Counted from the first letter of the stretch, positions 27,016-35,743 are shown. The stretch is 64,000 nt of DNA from an uncultured Acidobacteriota bacterium (GCA_937925645.1 CALAMB010000189.1:1-64000); one strand, 5' to 3'. Made by a program: numbers and translations. The notes: generated from the letters alone by a model not told the origin.

Positions 27016-28542
27016 CTACGTTTGAAAGAACTCCTCAAGACTCGCCTGGATGCCGCCGCAGGGAATTGGCAGCCACGCCGGCCGGTTGTTGAATTCGTAA
27101 TCCAACTCGTATATCGCCTTTTCCAATTTGAGCGCCGCCAGGAAAGACGGCAGGTCGCCATGCTCGCGCCAACCCATCGACTCGAAATACGATCGCCGGA
27201 CCGATTGTTCTACCGTCCGGTTCCATTCCACCAGCCGCTGTTCCAGCGTCCGAAATTCCTCTCGCGACAGCGGGTGACGGTCCGCCCAGGCGAACAGGGC
27301 GGCATACGCGGCATAGTTAAACGACCGGAGCAATCCCGCCACATCTTTCAGCGGGCTGTACTTGGCCGCCCGATGCAATGCGGGCTTGAGCGGTTCGCCC
27401 TCGAAATCAATGACAAAAAAATCATCATCCACCTGCAGGACCTGGCCCAGATGGAAATCGCCGTGCACGCGGCATTTGATCCAGCCGTCAGGACGAAAAG
27501 CCGCCAAACGCCGGAACGCGGTCACCGCCTGACGGCGGATGTCTGGAAGTCGCTCGCGTAAATCACGCAAGGCCGGATGCGCACCCGGTTCCCGGGCCGC
27601 GATCTTGTCGAAGAGGGCCGTCGCGTCCGCTTCCATCGCCGCGCTCCAGCGGGCCAGATCCGTCGGCGTAATCGGCTCAGGCGCAAACGCCGCGTCGGAC
27701 CCCGCCGTGGTCAGCGTGCGGTGCATCGTCGCCAAAACCCGTGCCAGGCGCCGCGCGCGATCCATATAGTCGGCGCTGACTGTATCCCCTCGCCACGCTT
27801 CGGCTTCGTGTCCCTTTTCAGCCATCTGCTTGAGCCGGCTGGACAGAAAGTGCTGAGTTCCTTGCCACAGATCGCCCTGATTGTCCACAAACCGCTGGGC
27901 CAGGACCAAGGTATATTCACCGCCGGCCGCATCCACATAGCTGAGCGCTCCCTCCATGGGTGGCAGGTTGCGGAAGGTGCCGGCCGTCGCAAAAAAACGA
28001 TTCATCTCCAACTCGGGCGACGGACCGAGTGACACCCGACGGATGAACTTGCAGATCACGTCGGCCTTGACCAGAACCAGCGAATTGGTCGACGTCTGAG
28101 CCAGCGGTCGGACCTGCTGCCACGGCGAGGGGGGCAACGACTCAAACCGGAAGCGGCCGTGCTCCCCCGCCACCTCGCAACCTTCGCGCATCAGCCGGGC
28201 CAGAGCCACATGCAACGCGGGCTCTTCCAACGCCTCACGCACACGCCAGCCGGTGCCCAGCGGAATCGCCGGACCAATGTGGCCACTGTCCGCCGGTTCC
28301 ACGCAAAAGGGAAGCTGATACATTTCGGTGGATCCATCGTTGGTCGTGACAGCCGCCAGGGCGATGCACAAATACCCGTCACGCGAAGGCAGGCGCCTCG
28401 TCAGATCCAGCACGTCCACGGGTCGAATCTCGCGCACCGACGATGCTTTGCCCTGGAACCAGCGCGCCGCGAGAAACCACTCCGGCGGCAAGGCGGCCAG
28501 TGCGGCGGTCCAGGACGGGGCGGGAAGGGCGGCTCTGTTCAT
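27016..28542 (-). CDS. Maltokinase (trehalose-synthase-associated kinase)
   Basis: 508 residues. Phosphorylates maltose to alpha-maltose-1-phosphate with ATP. Family features: N-terminal ARWFQGKASSVRE, the ATP-binding region with TSTNSLVLVKAD and KFIRRV, the Brenner-type catalytic loop VHGDFHLGQVL, DFEGEPLKP carrying the metal-binding Asp, and SPLKDVAGLLRSFNYAAY, all as in Mak1/Pep2. The ATG at 28542 has AGGTGAG upstream; the longer frame to 28650 is not family-like. It stands alone, whereas in many bacteria it is fused to trehalose synthase (TreS). The divergently transcribed neighbour is GlgM, so both genes feed the same intermediate. Confidence 0.87.
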   Translation of the reverse strand: MNRAALPAPSWTAALAALPPEWFLAARWFQGKASSVREIRPVDVLDLTRRLPSRDGYLCIALAAVTTNDGSTEMYQLPFCVEPADSGHIGPAIPLGTGWRVREALEEPALHVALARLMREGCEVAGEHGRFRFESLPPSPWQQVRPLAQTSTNSLVLVKADVICKFIRRVSLGPSPELEMNRFFATAGTFRNLPPMEGALSYVDAAGGEYTLVLAQRFVDNQGDLWQGTQHFLSSRLKQMAEKGHEAEAWRGDTVSADYMDRARRLARVLATMHRTLTTAGSDAAFAPEPITPTDLARWSAAMEADATALFDKIAAREPGAHPALRDLRERLPDIRRQAVTAFRRLAAFRPDGWIKCRVHGDFHLGQVLQVDDDFFVIDFEGEPLKPALHRAAKYSPLKDVAGLLRSFNYAAYAALFAWADRHPLSREEFRTLEQRLVEWNRTVEQSVRRSYFESMGWREHGDLPSFLAALKLEKAIYELDYEFNNRPAWLPIPCGGIQASLEEFFQT

Positions 28543-28710
28543 GATCTCACCTCTCGTGCAGGCCACGTCTCGCACGTCGGTCGAAGACACCCCAACACGT
28601 TCATGGCCGATGTTTTCAACATGGGCAAACCTTGCGACTGGATTTAACAATCAATTTGATGCATTGTACTGTATGACGCACCGTTCCCAAAAGAGCTTCG
28701 AGGTGGTGCC

Positions 28711-29922
28711 ATGACCCAGCTGCAGCAGGTCGCCATATTCACCAAGGAGTTTCCCCCCTACGTTTATGGCGGTGCCGGCGTCCACGTGGAGTACCTGAGC
28801 CGGGAGCTGGCCCGTCTCGTCCCGGTCCAGGTCCGTACGTTCGGTGACCAGGCAGCGGACGGCCCTTCTCTTGTGGTCCGCGGTTACGGCCGGTGGTCAG
28901 ACGCAAGCCAAGATACCGACATTCGGTATGAAGGCGCGCTGGACGCCATGCACCGCAGCCTGGCCATGGCCAAGGACCGGCTCGCGGCAAGCGTCGTCCA
29001 CACTCACACGTGGTACACGGCCATGGCCGGATTCTGGGCCAAGAAACTGTGGGCTGTCCCGCACGTGCTGACGGTGCACTCCCTGGAACCGCTCCGCCCC
29101 TGGAAAGAGGAGCAACTGGGCGCCGGGTACCATCTCAGCTGCTGGATGGAGCGTACCGCCCTGGAGGCGGCGGACGCCATCATCGCGGTCTCGCGGGAAA
29201 CACGCGAGGACGTGCTGCGCCATTTCCGTGTCCTGCCGGAGCGCGTGCATGTCATTCACAACGGCATCGATCTGGATCAATACCGTCGCACAACGGCGAC
29301 GGACGCCCTGAGCCGCTTGGGTGTGGATCCGGCCAAGCCATTCGTCTTGTTCGTCGGGCGGATCACGCGGCAGAAAGGGATCATCCACCTGGTGAACGCT
29401 ATTCCCCACATCGACCCTCGCCTGCAGGTAGTGCTTTGCGCCGGCGCACCCGACACCGACGATATCCGCCGCGAGATGACCGACGGCGTCGCTCGCGCCG
29501 CCGCCGGCCGGCCCGGCGTAATCTGGATTCAGGAGATGCTGCCGCGCGAACAGATCATCCAGTTATATTCCCACGCGGCCGTCTTCTGCTGCCCGTCGGT
29601 CTACGAGCCCTTCGGCATTATCAACCTGGAGGCGATGGCGTGCGAGACGCCGGTGGTGGCTTCTGCCGTCGGCGGCATCCAGGAAGTGGTCGTGCCGGAG
29701 GAGACCGGTTTGCTAATCCCGCTCGCCCTGCGGGCGGGCACTTTTGATCCGGTGGATCCTGAAAACTTCTCACGCGACCTGGCCGCCGCCATCAACCGTG
29801 TGGCCGGTACGCCGGCGCTGGCCCGGTCCATGGGCCGCGCCGGCCGGGCGCGCGTGGAAGCTCGTTTTTCCTGGTCGGCCATCGCCCGGAAGACTTTGGA
29901 TCTCTACGGCACCCTGGTTTGA
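28711..29922 (+). CDS. glgM: GlgM-type glycosyltransferase (maltose-1-phosphate synthase), GT4
   Basis: 403 residues. The actinobacterial-type GlgA/GlgM family transfers glucose from ADP-glucose to glucose-1-phosphate to give maltose-1-phosphate. Visible: N-terminal FTKEFPPYVYGGAGVHVEYL (donor/acceptor loop), VVHTHTWYTAMAG, IHNGID, FVGRITRQKGI and the retaining GT-B signature YEPFGIINLEAMACETPVV with its Glu pair. The ATG at 28711 follows GAGGTGG. The length (about 400) fits this group and is shorter than classical GlgA (about 480). The alternative, an ordinary glycogen synthase, is less likely given the N-terminus and the neighbouring maltokinase. Confidence 0.82.
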   Translation: MTQLQQVAIFTKEFPPYVYGGAGVHVEYLSRELARLVPVQVRTFGDQAADGPSLVVRGYGRWSDASQDTDIRYEGALDAMHRSLAMAKDRLAASVVHTHTWYTAMAGFWAKKLWAVPHVLTVHSLEPLRPWKEEQLGAGYHLSCWMERTALEAADAIIAVSRETREDVLRHFRVLPERVHVIHNGIDLDQYRRTTATDALSRLGVDPAKPFVLFVGRITRQKGIIHLVNAIPHIDPRLQVVLCAGAPDTDDIRREMTDGVARAAAGRPGVIWIQEMLPREQIIQLYSHAAVFCCPSVYEPFGIINLEAMACETPVVASAVGGIQEVVVPEETGLLIPLALRAGTFDPVDPENFSRDLAAAINRVAGTPALARSMGRAGRARVEARFSWSAIARKTLDLYGTLV

Positions 29923-30091
29923 CACGCACGCCGTCCGATCCCCGCAGTCAAACAGAACACACGACGAGCGAGGTCGCAAACACGCACCGGGAGGACCAGG
30001 GCAATAGCCCCTCGCCGTCACGACACCCACAATTCGACCCCTGTCAGAATTGCGCGCACTTTTCAAACCCAACCCCTGGGCATGTGTCAAT

Positions 30092-30121
30092 TTGACATAT
30101 CAGGACGTGATCGGATATAAT
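30092..30121 (+). promoter_or_regulatory. Consensus sigma-70 promoter of carD
   Basis: TTGACA (30092-30097), an 18-nt spacer and TATAAT (30116-30121): both hexamers are perfect. Transcription would begin near 30128, giving a leader of about 20 nt before the carD ATG at 30147. It is the best sigma-70 match in the window. Confidence 0.85.
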
Positions 30122-30146
30122 GAAAGTCGTTCCAAGAGGCACGGCC

Positions 30147-30668
30147 ATGCTTTTCAACATCGGTGACAAGGTCATCTACCCGAACCACGGGCTGGGAGTT
30201 GTGGAGACTATCACCCGGCAGAACGTGTCGGGTCAGGATATCCAGTTCTACCAGCTTCGGCTGCTCGAGAACAACTCCATGATCCTCGTGCCCATCCAGA
30301 ACGCCGAAACCATCGGGCTGCGCGGCATCATCTCCAAGAAAGACGCCCGCAACCTGATGTTTCTCCTTCAGATGGCCAACCCCGAAGTGAAGCAGCAGAT
30401 CAAAGAGTGGAAGAGCCGTTTCCGGGAAAACACGGAACGGATGAAAAGCGGCCGGATCACCGACGTCGTCGAAGTCGTCCGGATTCTGGCCAAGGTGAAC
30501 AGCCGGAAGAGCCTGTCGTTCCGAGAGAAAAAAATGTACGACAAGGCAAGAAAGCTTCTGGTGTCCGAACTTGCCGCCGTCGAGAACATGCCGGAAGATG
30601 CCGTCGAACGGCAGATTGACCAGGCCCTGGTCGTGTCCCTGGGCAACAAAAGCATCGGAAACGCCTAA
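30147..30668 (+). CDS. CarD family RNA-polymerase-binding transcription factor
   Basis: 173 residues. N-terminal CarD/TRCF RNA-polymerase-interaction domain (MLFNIGDKVIYPNHGLGVVE, about 1-65), then an all-helical DNA-binding domain with LAKVNSRKSLSFREKKMYDK. CarD/CdnL binds the beta lobe of RNA polymerase and stabilises open complexes at many promoters, including rRNA promoters. The ATG at 30147 has AGAGG upstream and sits about 20 nt after the likely transcription start. An earlier in-frame ATG at 30120 lies inside the -10 box and is rejected. The CNNM-like gene follows after 12 nt, so the two probably form an operon. Confidence 0.92.
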   Translation: MLFNIGDKVIYPNHGLGVVETITRQNVSGQDIQFYQLRLLENNSMILVPIQNAETIGLRGIISKKDARNLMFLLQMANPEVKQQIKEWKSRFRENTERMKSGRITDVVEVVRILAKVNSRKSLSFREKKMYDKARKLLVSELAAVENMPEDAVERQIDQALVVSLGNKSIGNA

Positions 30669-30680
30669 ACCGCAGCCGGC

Positions 30681-32000
30681 ATGTTGTACCTTTTTTTGGG
30701 AATCGGGATTCTCGTCACCATCGGGTTGTCGTTTTTCTTCTCCATGTCCGAGACGGCGCTGCTCTCGCTCAACCGTTACCGCATCCGGTTTCTGGCGGAG
30801 AACAAGACCAAACGTGCGGATTTTCTCCTGACGATTCTGAACCACCCCGAAAAAGTACTCTCCCCCATTTTGCTGGGCAACACGCTGGCCAACACGGCCA
30901 CCGCCATGCTGACGTCCTACCTCATCGCCATCCTGACCACGCGGGAAATCTTGCATATCCAGAACGAGATCGCTCAAGCGATCGCCAGTGTGGCGATCGC
31001 CGTCACGATTCTCATCTTCGGCGAGATCACTCCCAAGACACTGGCCGCCCGACAACCGGAGAAGTATGCTTTCCGAGTGATTCTGCCAATCCGGGGGATC
31101 TCCTGGCTGCTCTCCCCCGTTATCCACCTGTCGATGGCCGCCAGTCGCGTCCTGCTCCGCCTGTTCATCGACGTCCACGCGCAACCGCCGCTCCAGCGCC
31201 TGTCCATCGAAGAACTGAAGGCGATTCTCACCCATTACAGCGACAGCAACATTTCGCCCGAATCGCTGGAAATGATCCACAAGCTGTTCGAATTCGCCAA
31301 CATTCCGGTCCGCGAAGTCATGGTCCCGCGGTCCAGGGTCGTCATGGTCGATATCGGATCAAACCTGGACGAGATTGTTGCTGTTTTCCAGCAGCATGAT
31401 TTTTCGACCGTCCCGATTTATGAAACCGTGCCGGAAAACATCGTGGGCGTGGTCCGGCTGCGGGACCTCTTTCGCCGGCTGGCGCAGGCCGGACCCGGCG
31501 CTCCCGGCTTGACGCTGCGGCAGGTGGTCAGCCCGGTCACTTTTGTTCCGGAAACTGCCTCCATCGACGACATTCTCAAGCAGTTCCGGATCACCGGCAA
31601 CCGATTCGCCGTCGTGGTGGATGAACTCGGACAGTATGAAGGCGCGGTGACCATCGAAGACGTATTGGAGGAAATCGTCGGCGAGATCCAGCGGATGAGC
31701 GACGCGGGACATTTTCCCATCCATCGGCTGGAGCCCGGTCAGTACTCACTCGAAGGCCTGCTGCCGATCCGGGAGTTCAACCGCTTTTTTCCCGAACCCT
31801 TGCCCAGCGATGAAACCTACGCCACCCTGGCCGGCTTTCTCATGGACCAGCTGGGTCGGGTGCCCGAACTCCACCAAACGCTGAACTGGGGCAACTACCA
31901 ATTTTATGTCCTGGAAGTATCCGACCGACAGGTTCGAAGAGTTCGCCTGAGCGTACTCGAACATCCTGCTCCGCCATCTTCAATGGACGTCCGGTCCTGA
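30681..32000 (+). CDS. CNNM/HlyC-CorC family membrane protein
   Basis: 439 residues. DUF21 (CNNM) transmembrane domain with about four helices (1-190) containing FSMSETALLSLNRYR and IFGEITPKTLAAR, then a CBS pair (about 205-330; VPRSRVVMVDI and VVVDELGQYEGAVTIEDVLEEIVG) and a CorC/HlyC C-terminal domain (about 345-430). Proteins of this family are linked to Mg2+ or Co2+ efflux; the older name haemolysin is misleading. The gene starts 12 nt after carD. The ATG at 30681 gives the canonical hydrophobic N-terminus. A substrate cannot be assigned from sequence. Confidence 0.9.
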   Translation: MLYLFLGIGILVTIGLSFFFSMSETALLSLNRYRIRFLAENKTKRADFLLTILNHPEKVLSPILLGNTLANTATAMLTSYLIAILTTREILHIQNEIAQAIASVAIAVTILIFGEITPKTLAARQPEKYAFRVILPIRGISWLLSPVIHLSMAASRVLLRLFIDVHAQPPLQRLSIEELKAILTHYSDSNISPESLEMIHKLFEFANIPVREVMVPRSRVVMVDIGSNLDEIVAVFQQHDFSTVPIYETVPENIVGVVRLRDLFRRLAQAGPGAPGLTLRQVVSPVTFVPETASIDDILKQFRITGNRFAVVVDELGQYEGAVTIEDVLEEIVGEIQRMSDAGHFPIHRLEPGQYSLEGLLPIREFNRFFPEPLPSDETYATLAGFLMDQLGRVPELHQTLNWGNYQFYVLEVSDRQVRRVRLSVLEHPAPPSSMDVRS

Positions 32001-32088
32001 ACAGCCATTCAGTCAGACCCCGCGCTACGAGCCAAACGGGTTGCGGGGCGTCTGGTCAAAACCATGACGCCGCACACGAATCGTCCCG

Positions 32089-32619
32089 TTAAAACCGGGG
32101 CCGTTCCATGTTCCGCGGGCGGGAACCCTGGCCGTCCTTGTGCCGTTCTATCATTCGGCGGCGCATTTCACCACGCAGGTTTTCTTTCATCTTTTTCAAC
32201 TCAATCCGCTGTTCCGGGGTCAGCTTTTCCCGGATATCCAACTGCATCAAGATGGTGTTTCGCACCATCTCCGCCCGGGCCTGGGCGATTTGATCCACCA
32301 ACTGAAGCGTTTGCTCCCGGTTCATGTCCACCTGATCGGAGATCTGCTGAAAGTCGAGCAAGAGTTTTTCCAAGCGGGCTTTGCCGTCCACCAACCGTTT
32401 TCGGTGCTCCACAAACACGGTGTCGATCTGCTCGATCTGCGCCGGCGTCAGCTTGAGATCGGCAACCACCCGCTCGTGCTTCCACCACTTGCCGGGCAAA
32501 TCCAACAGGTCCAACCGTTTCATGTCGGAATCCTGGGCCGCCAGGGGAACGCACAGAATCACCCAAAGGGCGGTCAGCACCAAGCCAGCCGATGCCCTGC
32601 GGAAAGTTATCGCCATCAT
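32089..32619 (-). CDS. Periplasmic Spy/CpxP-like helical protein
   Basis: 176 residues with a signal peptide (ends PLAAQ). The mature part is almost wholly alpha-helical, rich in Lys/Arg/Glu, and carries two LTxxQ motifs (LTPAQIEQID and LTPEQRIELKK), the hallmark of the CpxP/Spy/ZraP group of periplasmic chaperone-like or stress-sensing proteins. The ATG at 32619 has CGGAGG 5 nt upstream. It is the last gene of a sigma-anti-sigma-effector operon (16 nt after the anti-sigma gene), which suggests the sigma factor responds to envelope stress. The C-terminus is Arg-rich. Confidence 0.75.
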   Translation of the reverse strand: MMAITFRRASAGLVLTALWVILCVPLAAQDSDMKRLDLLDLPGKWWKHERVVADLKLTPAQIEQIDTVFVEHRKRLVDGKARLEKLLLDFQQISDQVDMNREQTLQLVDQIAQARAEMVRNTILMQLDIREKLTPEQRIELKKMKENLRGEMRRRMIERHKDGQGSRPRNMERPRF

Positions 32620-32635
32620 GGTTACCTCCGTATAT

Positions 32636-33226
32636 TCACGCTTTATGGGAGCCATCCGTACGGCTCAGCAGCAGCGCCTTGCCCGGATCGCCGGCCGCCG
32701 GCTCCGAACCGCCCGCGGGATCCTTGGGATCAGGTTCGGCTGTGCGCACCTCGTTGGTCACGTCCCACTCCTCGTAGACATCCATTACGCGGCTCTCGTC
32801 AAAATTCATCAACTGGTCCACATCCAGCAGCAGCTCCTGGTCGCGCTGATCGTTGGCCGAAAACTGCACCGGACCCGCGGACGGAGCCGCCGGCAACAGA
32901 AGCAGCAGACTGAACCCGATCAGTAGCGCGGCCGCCCCCGACCAGGCCAAGACCCGGACCGGTGGCGGCAAAAACGCAAGACGCAGCAATCGAAGGGGTT
33001 GTCGTGCCTCCGCCGCCTCGATTTTACGCCAGACTGCCTGGTTGAATCCTGGCGAGGGGTCAAGCCCTGGATGGGCGGACAAGGCGGTCCAGGTCTTGTC
33101 CACACCATTGAACAGCGCACGGCATCCGGCGCAATCTGCCAGATGACGCGCGATCTCCGGATCCTGGACCGGATCGTTCTCGTCGTCAAGATTCAGGATG
33201 TGTTCCCGCACGTCTTTGCACTCCAT
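32636..33226 (-). CDS. Zinc-finger anti-sigma factor (membrane)
   Basis: 196 residues. N-terminal anti-sigma domain with the zinc motif HxxxCxxC (HLADCAGC, H28/C32/C35), a transmembrane helix at about 90-110 (VLAWSGAAALLIGFSLLLLL) and an acidic periplasmic tail of about 80 residues. It should sequester the ECF sigma factor encoded 11 nt upstream. The C-terminus is disordered and rich in Asp/Glu/Pro. Start ATG 33226 gives a typical MECKDVREHI N-terminus. No site-1 protease candidate is adjacent, so how it is inactivated is unknown. Confidence 0.83.
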   Translation of the reverse strand: MECKDVREHILNLDDENDPVQDPEIARHLADCAGCRALFNGVDKTWTALSAHPGLDPSPGFNQAVWRKIEAAEARQPLRLLRLAFLPPPVRVLAWSGAAALLIGFSLLLLLPAAPSAGPVQFSANDQRDQELLLDVDQLMNFDESRVMDVYEEWDVTNEVRTAEPDPKDPAGGSEPAAGDPGKALLLSRTDGSHKA

Positions 33227-33237
33227 GATGCACCTGC

Positions 33238-33828
33238 CTAATCCGTGGCCGTGGGATCCAGCCGCCGTTCTGCGCGGAGCAGCGTATCCCGCAACCGAAG
33301 TTTACCTCGATGAATATGCGTTTTGATGGACGCCACACTGCATCGCATGATGTCGGCGATCTCCTGGTACGAATAGCCCTCGTATTTCCGCAATGTCAAC
33401 GCGACTTTTTCTTTTTCCGGCAACGCCACCAGCGCTTGTCGCACCAACCGCCCCAACTCCTCGCGCTCCAGCGACTCATGGGCACCGTTGTGCTCGCCGG
33501 CGCACAGGAGATCCAAGAATCGTTCCCGTGTCCCCGTCTCCAGCTCGGATTCCCGGACAATCCGCCGATTTTTCCGGATGTGCTTCAAGGTGGTGTTGGT
33601 GGCCACCTTGAACAACCAGGTCGAGAATCGGGCGCTGGCGGTGTACCGCTTGCGCGCCAGGTAGATCTGGACAAAGACGTCCTGGGCGATCTCCTCCGCC
33701 GCCGCGGGGTCGCGGACCATCCGGTAAGCGAAATTGATGACCGGTTTCCGATAGCGCTCCATCAGCAAGTCGAAACTTGCGGAATCGCCGTCCCGGACTC
33801 GTTCCATCAATTGCGCATCGGCATCCAT
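33238..33828 (-). CDS. ECF RNA polymerase sigma factor (RpoE-like)
   Basis: 196 residues. Sigma region 2 (about 20-90) has the AEEIAQDVFVQIYLARKRY core and FSTWLFKVATNTTLKHIRK, and region 4 (about 130-185) has LTLRKYEGYSYQEIADIMRC and VASIKTHIHRGKLRLR. No region 3, as expected for an ECF factor. The ATG at 33828 has GGAG 9 nt upstream; a frame open to 33891 is possible but not conserved. It heads the operon with the anti-sigma and Spy-like genes and is divergent from a second, related sigma gene 166 nt away. Confidence 0.9.
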   Translation of the reverse strand: MDADAQLMERVRDGDSASFDLLMERYRKPVINFAYRMVRDPAAAEEIAQDVFVQIYLARKRYTASARFSTWLFKVATNTTLKHIRKNRRIVRESELETGTRERFLDLLCAGEHNGAHESLEREELGRLVRQALVALPEKEKVALTLRKYEGYSYQEIADIMRCSVASIKTHIHRGKLRLRDTLLRAERRLDPTATD

Positions 33829-33908
33829 CGGCTCGCTCCACAACCCGGTCAGATAGTTTAATCCCGAGATCGGCGAAAAGTTGCATCCCACATCATCGGA
33901 TCAATTCC

Positions 33909-33938
33909 TTGACACGCGGAAAGCGGGTATAGTTAAAT
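33909..33938 (+). promoter_or_regulatory. Promoter-like element for the second sigma operon
   Basis: TTGACA (33909-33914), 18-nt spacer, TTAAAT (33933-33938). The -35 is perfect and the -10 matches at four of six positions. It lies 56 nt upstream of the TTG start at 33995 in the region shared by two divergent sigma operons. Confidence 0.5.
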
Positions 33939-33994
33939 ACCTGCTGAAACTTCCCATGTGCGCCCGAATCATTTTATTTTGAGAGTGTTCTGCG

Positions 33995-34582
33995 TTGACG
34001 TTGAGTCCCGACGTTGACAATTTGATCCGTCGAACCCGTGATGGCGATGTTCACGCGTTCCACCAATTATACGATCGATACTCCAAACGGGTGCTCAACT
34101 TCAGCTATCGCCTCACCGGATCCCGGGAAACCGCCGAGGAGGTCACTCAGGAAACGTTCATCTCGGTCTTTAAAAACATGAAGGCGCTCAAGGACCTTTC
34201 CCGGTTTGAACCCTGGTTGTTCATGATCGCTCGGAACTTCGTCTATCAGGTGTACCGGCGGAAACGTTTGCCCACGGTATCCACCGACGAAACCGACGAG
34301 GACAATCGGGAGATCGTCCACCTGGAAGACGAGGGCAGCACGCCGGAAGAACAAATGCTCCGGGAAGAATTGCAACAGGTTGCCCGGCAAGTTATCCGAT
34401 CTCTGGCGCTCAAGTACCGGGAGGTGTTTGTCCTGGCCGTTCTGGAAGGCTTCAGCTACCAGGACGTGGCCAAGATGGTGGGCCGCAAACCCCAATCGGT
34501 GAAGACCGATATTCACCGGGCTCGGTTGATGATCCGGGAACGGCTGGCTCGCTACCTGCGAGAAGGATCTGTGGAATCATGA
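33995..34582 (+). CDS. ECF RNA polymerase sigma factor
   Basis: 195 residues starting at a TTG codon (33995). Region 2 shows AEEVTQETFISVFKNMK and FEPWLFMIARNFVYQVYRRKR; region 4 shows KYREVFVLAVLEGFSYQDVA and PQSVKTDIHRARLMIRERL. The start codon is uncertain: TTG has only a weak Shine-Dalgarno (GAGAG), and a second TTG follows two codons later. The stop overlaps the anti-sigma ATG by 4 nt. It resembles the divergent ECF factor in layout, though region 2 and the linker differ clearly, so this is a second pathway and not a recent duplicate. Confidence 0.88.
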   Translation: MTLSPDVDNLIRRTRDGDVHAFHQLYDRYSKRVLNFSYRLTGSRETAEEVTQETFISVFKNMKALKDLSRFEPWLFMIARNFVYQVYRRKRLPTVSTDETDEDNREIVHLEDEGSTPEEQMLREELQQVARQVIRSLALKYREVFVLAVLEGFSYQDVAKMVGRKPQSVKTDIHRARLMIRERLARYLREGSVES

Positions 34583-35115
34583 ATTGCGCCGACTTTAACA
34601 ACATGATGTCTGAGTATTTGGATGGAGAACTCCCCACCGAGGAAAGAGACCGCTTTGACGCGCACATCCGGAGCTGCGCCGCCTGCCGCCGCGAAATGAC
34701 CGCGTTGCTCGAAGCCCAGCGGCTGCTCGCCGCCAACCTGCCGCAGCTGGAACCGGCCCCGAGTCTCTGGTCCACCGTCGCCGCCGCCCTGCCCGAAGCA
34801 GGCGCTCGCAACTGGTGGGATTTCCTGCGCATCCGCCCCTGGGTGCTGGCGGGCGGCGCGGCCGCCTTTTTGGCCATTGTTGGCGCGGGGATGTTCATTT
34901 GGCAAGCTCAACACACTATGTTCAACTCGATAAACCTGCAGCGCGAATTGGAGGCCCATGTCCGCTACCGCGCGTCGGTGGTCGCCCACGGCAATCCTTT
35001 CCAGGCCGACCCCGCATCGATCAACAACCGGGCGAAGGATCCGGAGAATCCATTCTCTCCCTACCTGCCCAGCCGCCCAGCCAATCCTTTTATGGAGATG
35101 GAAGATGGTGAGTAA
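34579..35115 (+). CDS. Zinc-finger anti-sigma factor (membrane)
   Basis: 178 residues. The N-terminal zf-HC2-type domain MNCADFNNMMSEYLDGEL leads to HIRSCAACR (HxxxCxxC). One transmembrane helix at about 95-115 (VLAGGAAAFLAIVGAGMFIW) precedes a short periplasmic tail rich in Asn/Pro (NPFQADP, NPFSPYLP, NPFMEME: three NPF tripeptides). The gene begins within the sigma stop codon (ATGA) and its stop overlaps the next gene by 11 nt, so all three are translationally coupled. It should bind and hold the upstream ECF factor at the membrane. Confidence 0.83.
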   Translation: MNCADFNNMMSEYLDGELPTEERDRFDAHIRSCAACRREMTALLEAQRLLAANLPQLEPAPSLWSTVAAALPEAGARNWWDFLRIRPWVLAGGAAAFLAIVGAGMFIWQAQHTMFNSINLQRELEAHVRYRASVVAHGNPFQADPASINNRAKDPENPFSPYLPSRPANPFMEMEDGE

Positions 35116-35554
35116 ATCCTGCGTTCTGTTCGTAATCACCAGTCTGGTGCTCGCCGCCACGTTTCTGGGCGCTGAACCTCCCGACCAGACGCTGGATGAG
35201 AAGAAGTCTATCGCGGTTTCCCAACACGAACTGCTGGTGCTGCTCATCGACCAAGGCCATTACGACAAGGTGCCGCCGGAGCTTCAAAAGATTCTGGACC
35301 TCAAATTCACCGGCAAACACGAGAAATACGTGGTGGACGAAATTCTCATTCTCTCCGAGCTGCTCTCACAGAAGAAACAGCACAAATTGGCCCTGCAACT
35401 GGCGGACATGGGTTTGAGTGCACTCCGCGAGAAGGAAAATCAGGCTCGTCTGTACAAGGAAAAAGGGTTCATTTACAAGCAGATGGGGCTGCCGGACAAG
35501 GCCATGGAAATGTTTGAGAAGGGGCGGGCTCTCGAGGTTCCGGGCGGAAAATAG
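35105..35554 (+). CDS. Small secreted TPR-like protein
   Basis: 149 residues. Signal peptide (about 1-23, ending FLGAE) followed by helical pairs that fit one or two degenerate tetratricopeptide repeats; the last, with LYKEKGFIYKQMGLPDKAMEMFEKG, is the clearest. The ATG at 35105 lies inside the end of the anti-sigma gene (11-nt overlap). By position it is the counterpart of the Spy-like protein in the divergent sigma operon: a small exported product made together with sigma and anti-sigma, perhaps a sensor of envelope state or a product of the response. No closer assignment. Confidence 0.6.
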   Translation: MVSKSCVLFVITSLVLAATFLGAEPPDQTLDEKKSIAVSQHELLVLLIDQGHYDKVPPELQKILDLKFTGKHEKYVVDEILILSELLSQKKQHKLALQLADMGLSALREKENQARLYKEKGFIYKQMGLPDKAMEMFEKGRALEVPGGK

Positions 35555-35743
35555 TTGTCATCTTTTGTTCGGTACGGCCAACGTGCCCCGATGCCGTTCG
35601 CTTTATCATCGGAGCCCACCACCTGGCGGGCACCCCTCGCCAAACGTTCCGAATGTGGGCGGACCGGGATTGCGGTTCGAATCCGTTTTCCGGTTTCATT
35701 GAACATCCTTCGTCCGGTCGCATCGATTCCCTGAAGGGAAATT

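Noticed and set aside
32016-32062. Imperfect hairpin between the CNNM and Spy-like genes
   Set aside because: Stem has a bulge and no T-tract on either strand, so it is not called a terminator.
33995-34582. The two ECF factors as a recent duplication
   Set aside because: Their region 2 and linkers differ clearly; similarity is limited to general ECF motifs.
35674-35684. GGTTCGAATCC-like T-loop suggesting a tRNA
   Set aside because: The T-stem pairs only partly, no matching acceptor stem or anticodon arm is found, and no CCA-type end is seen.
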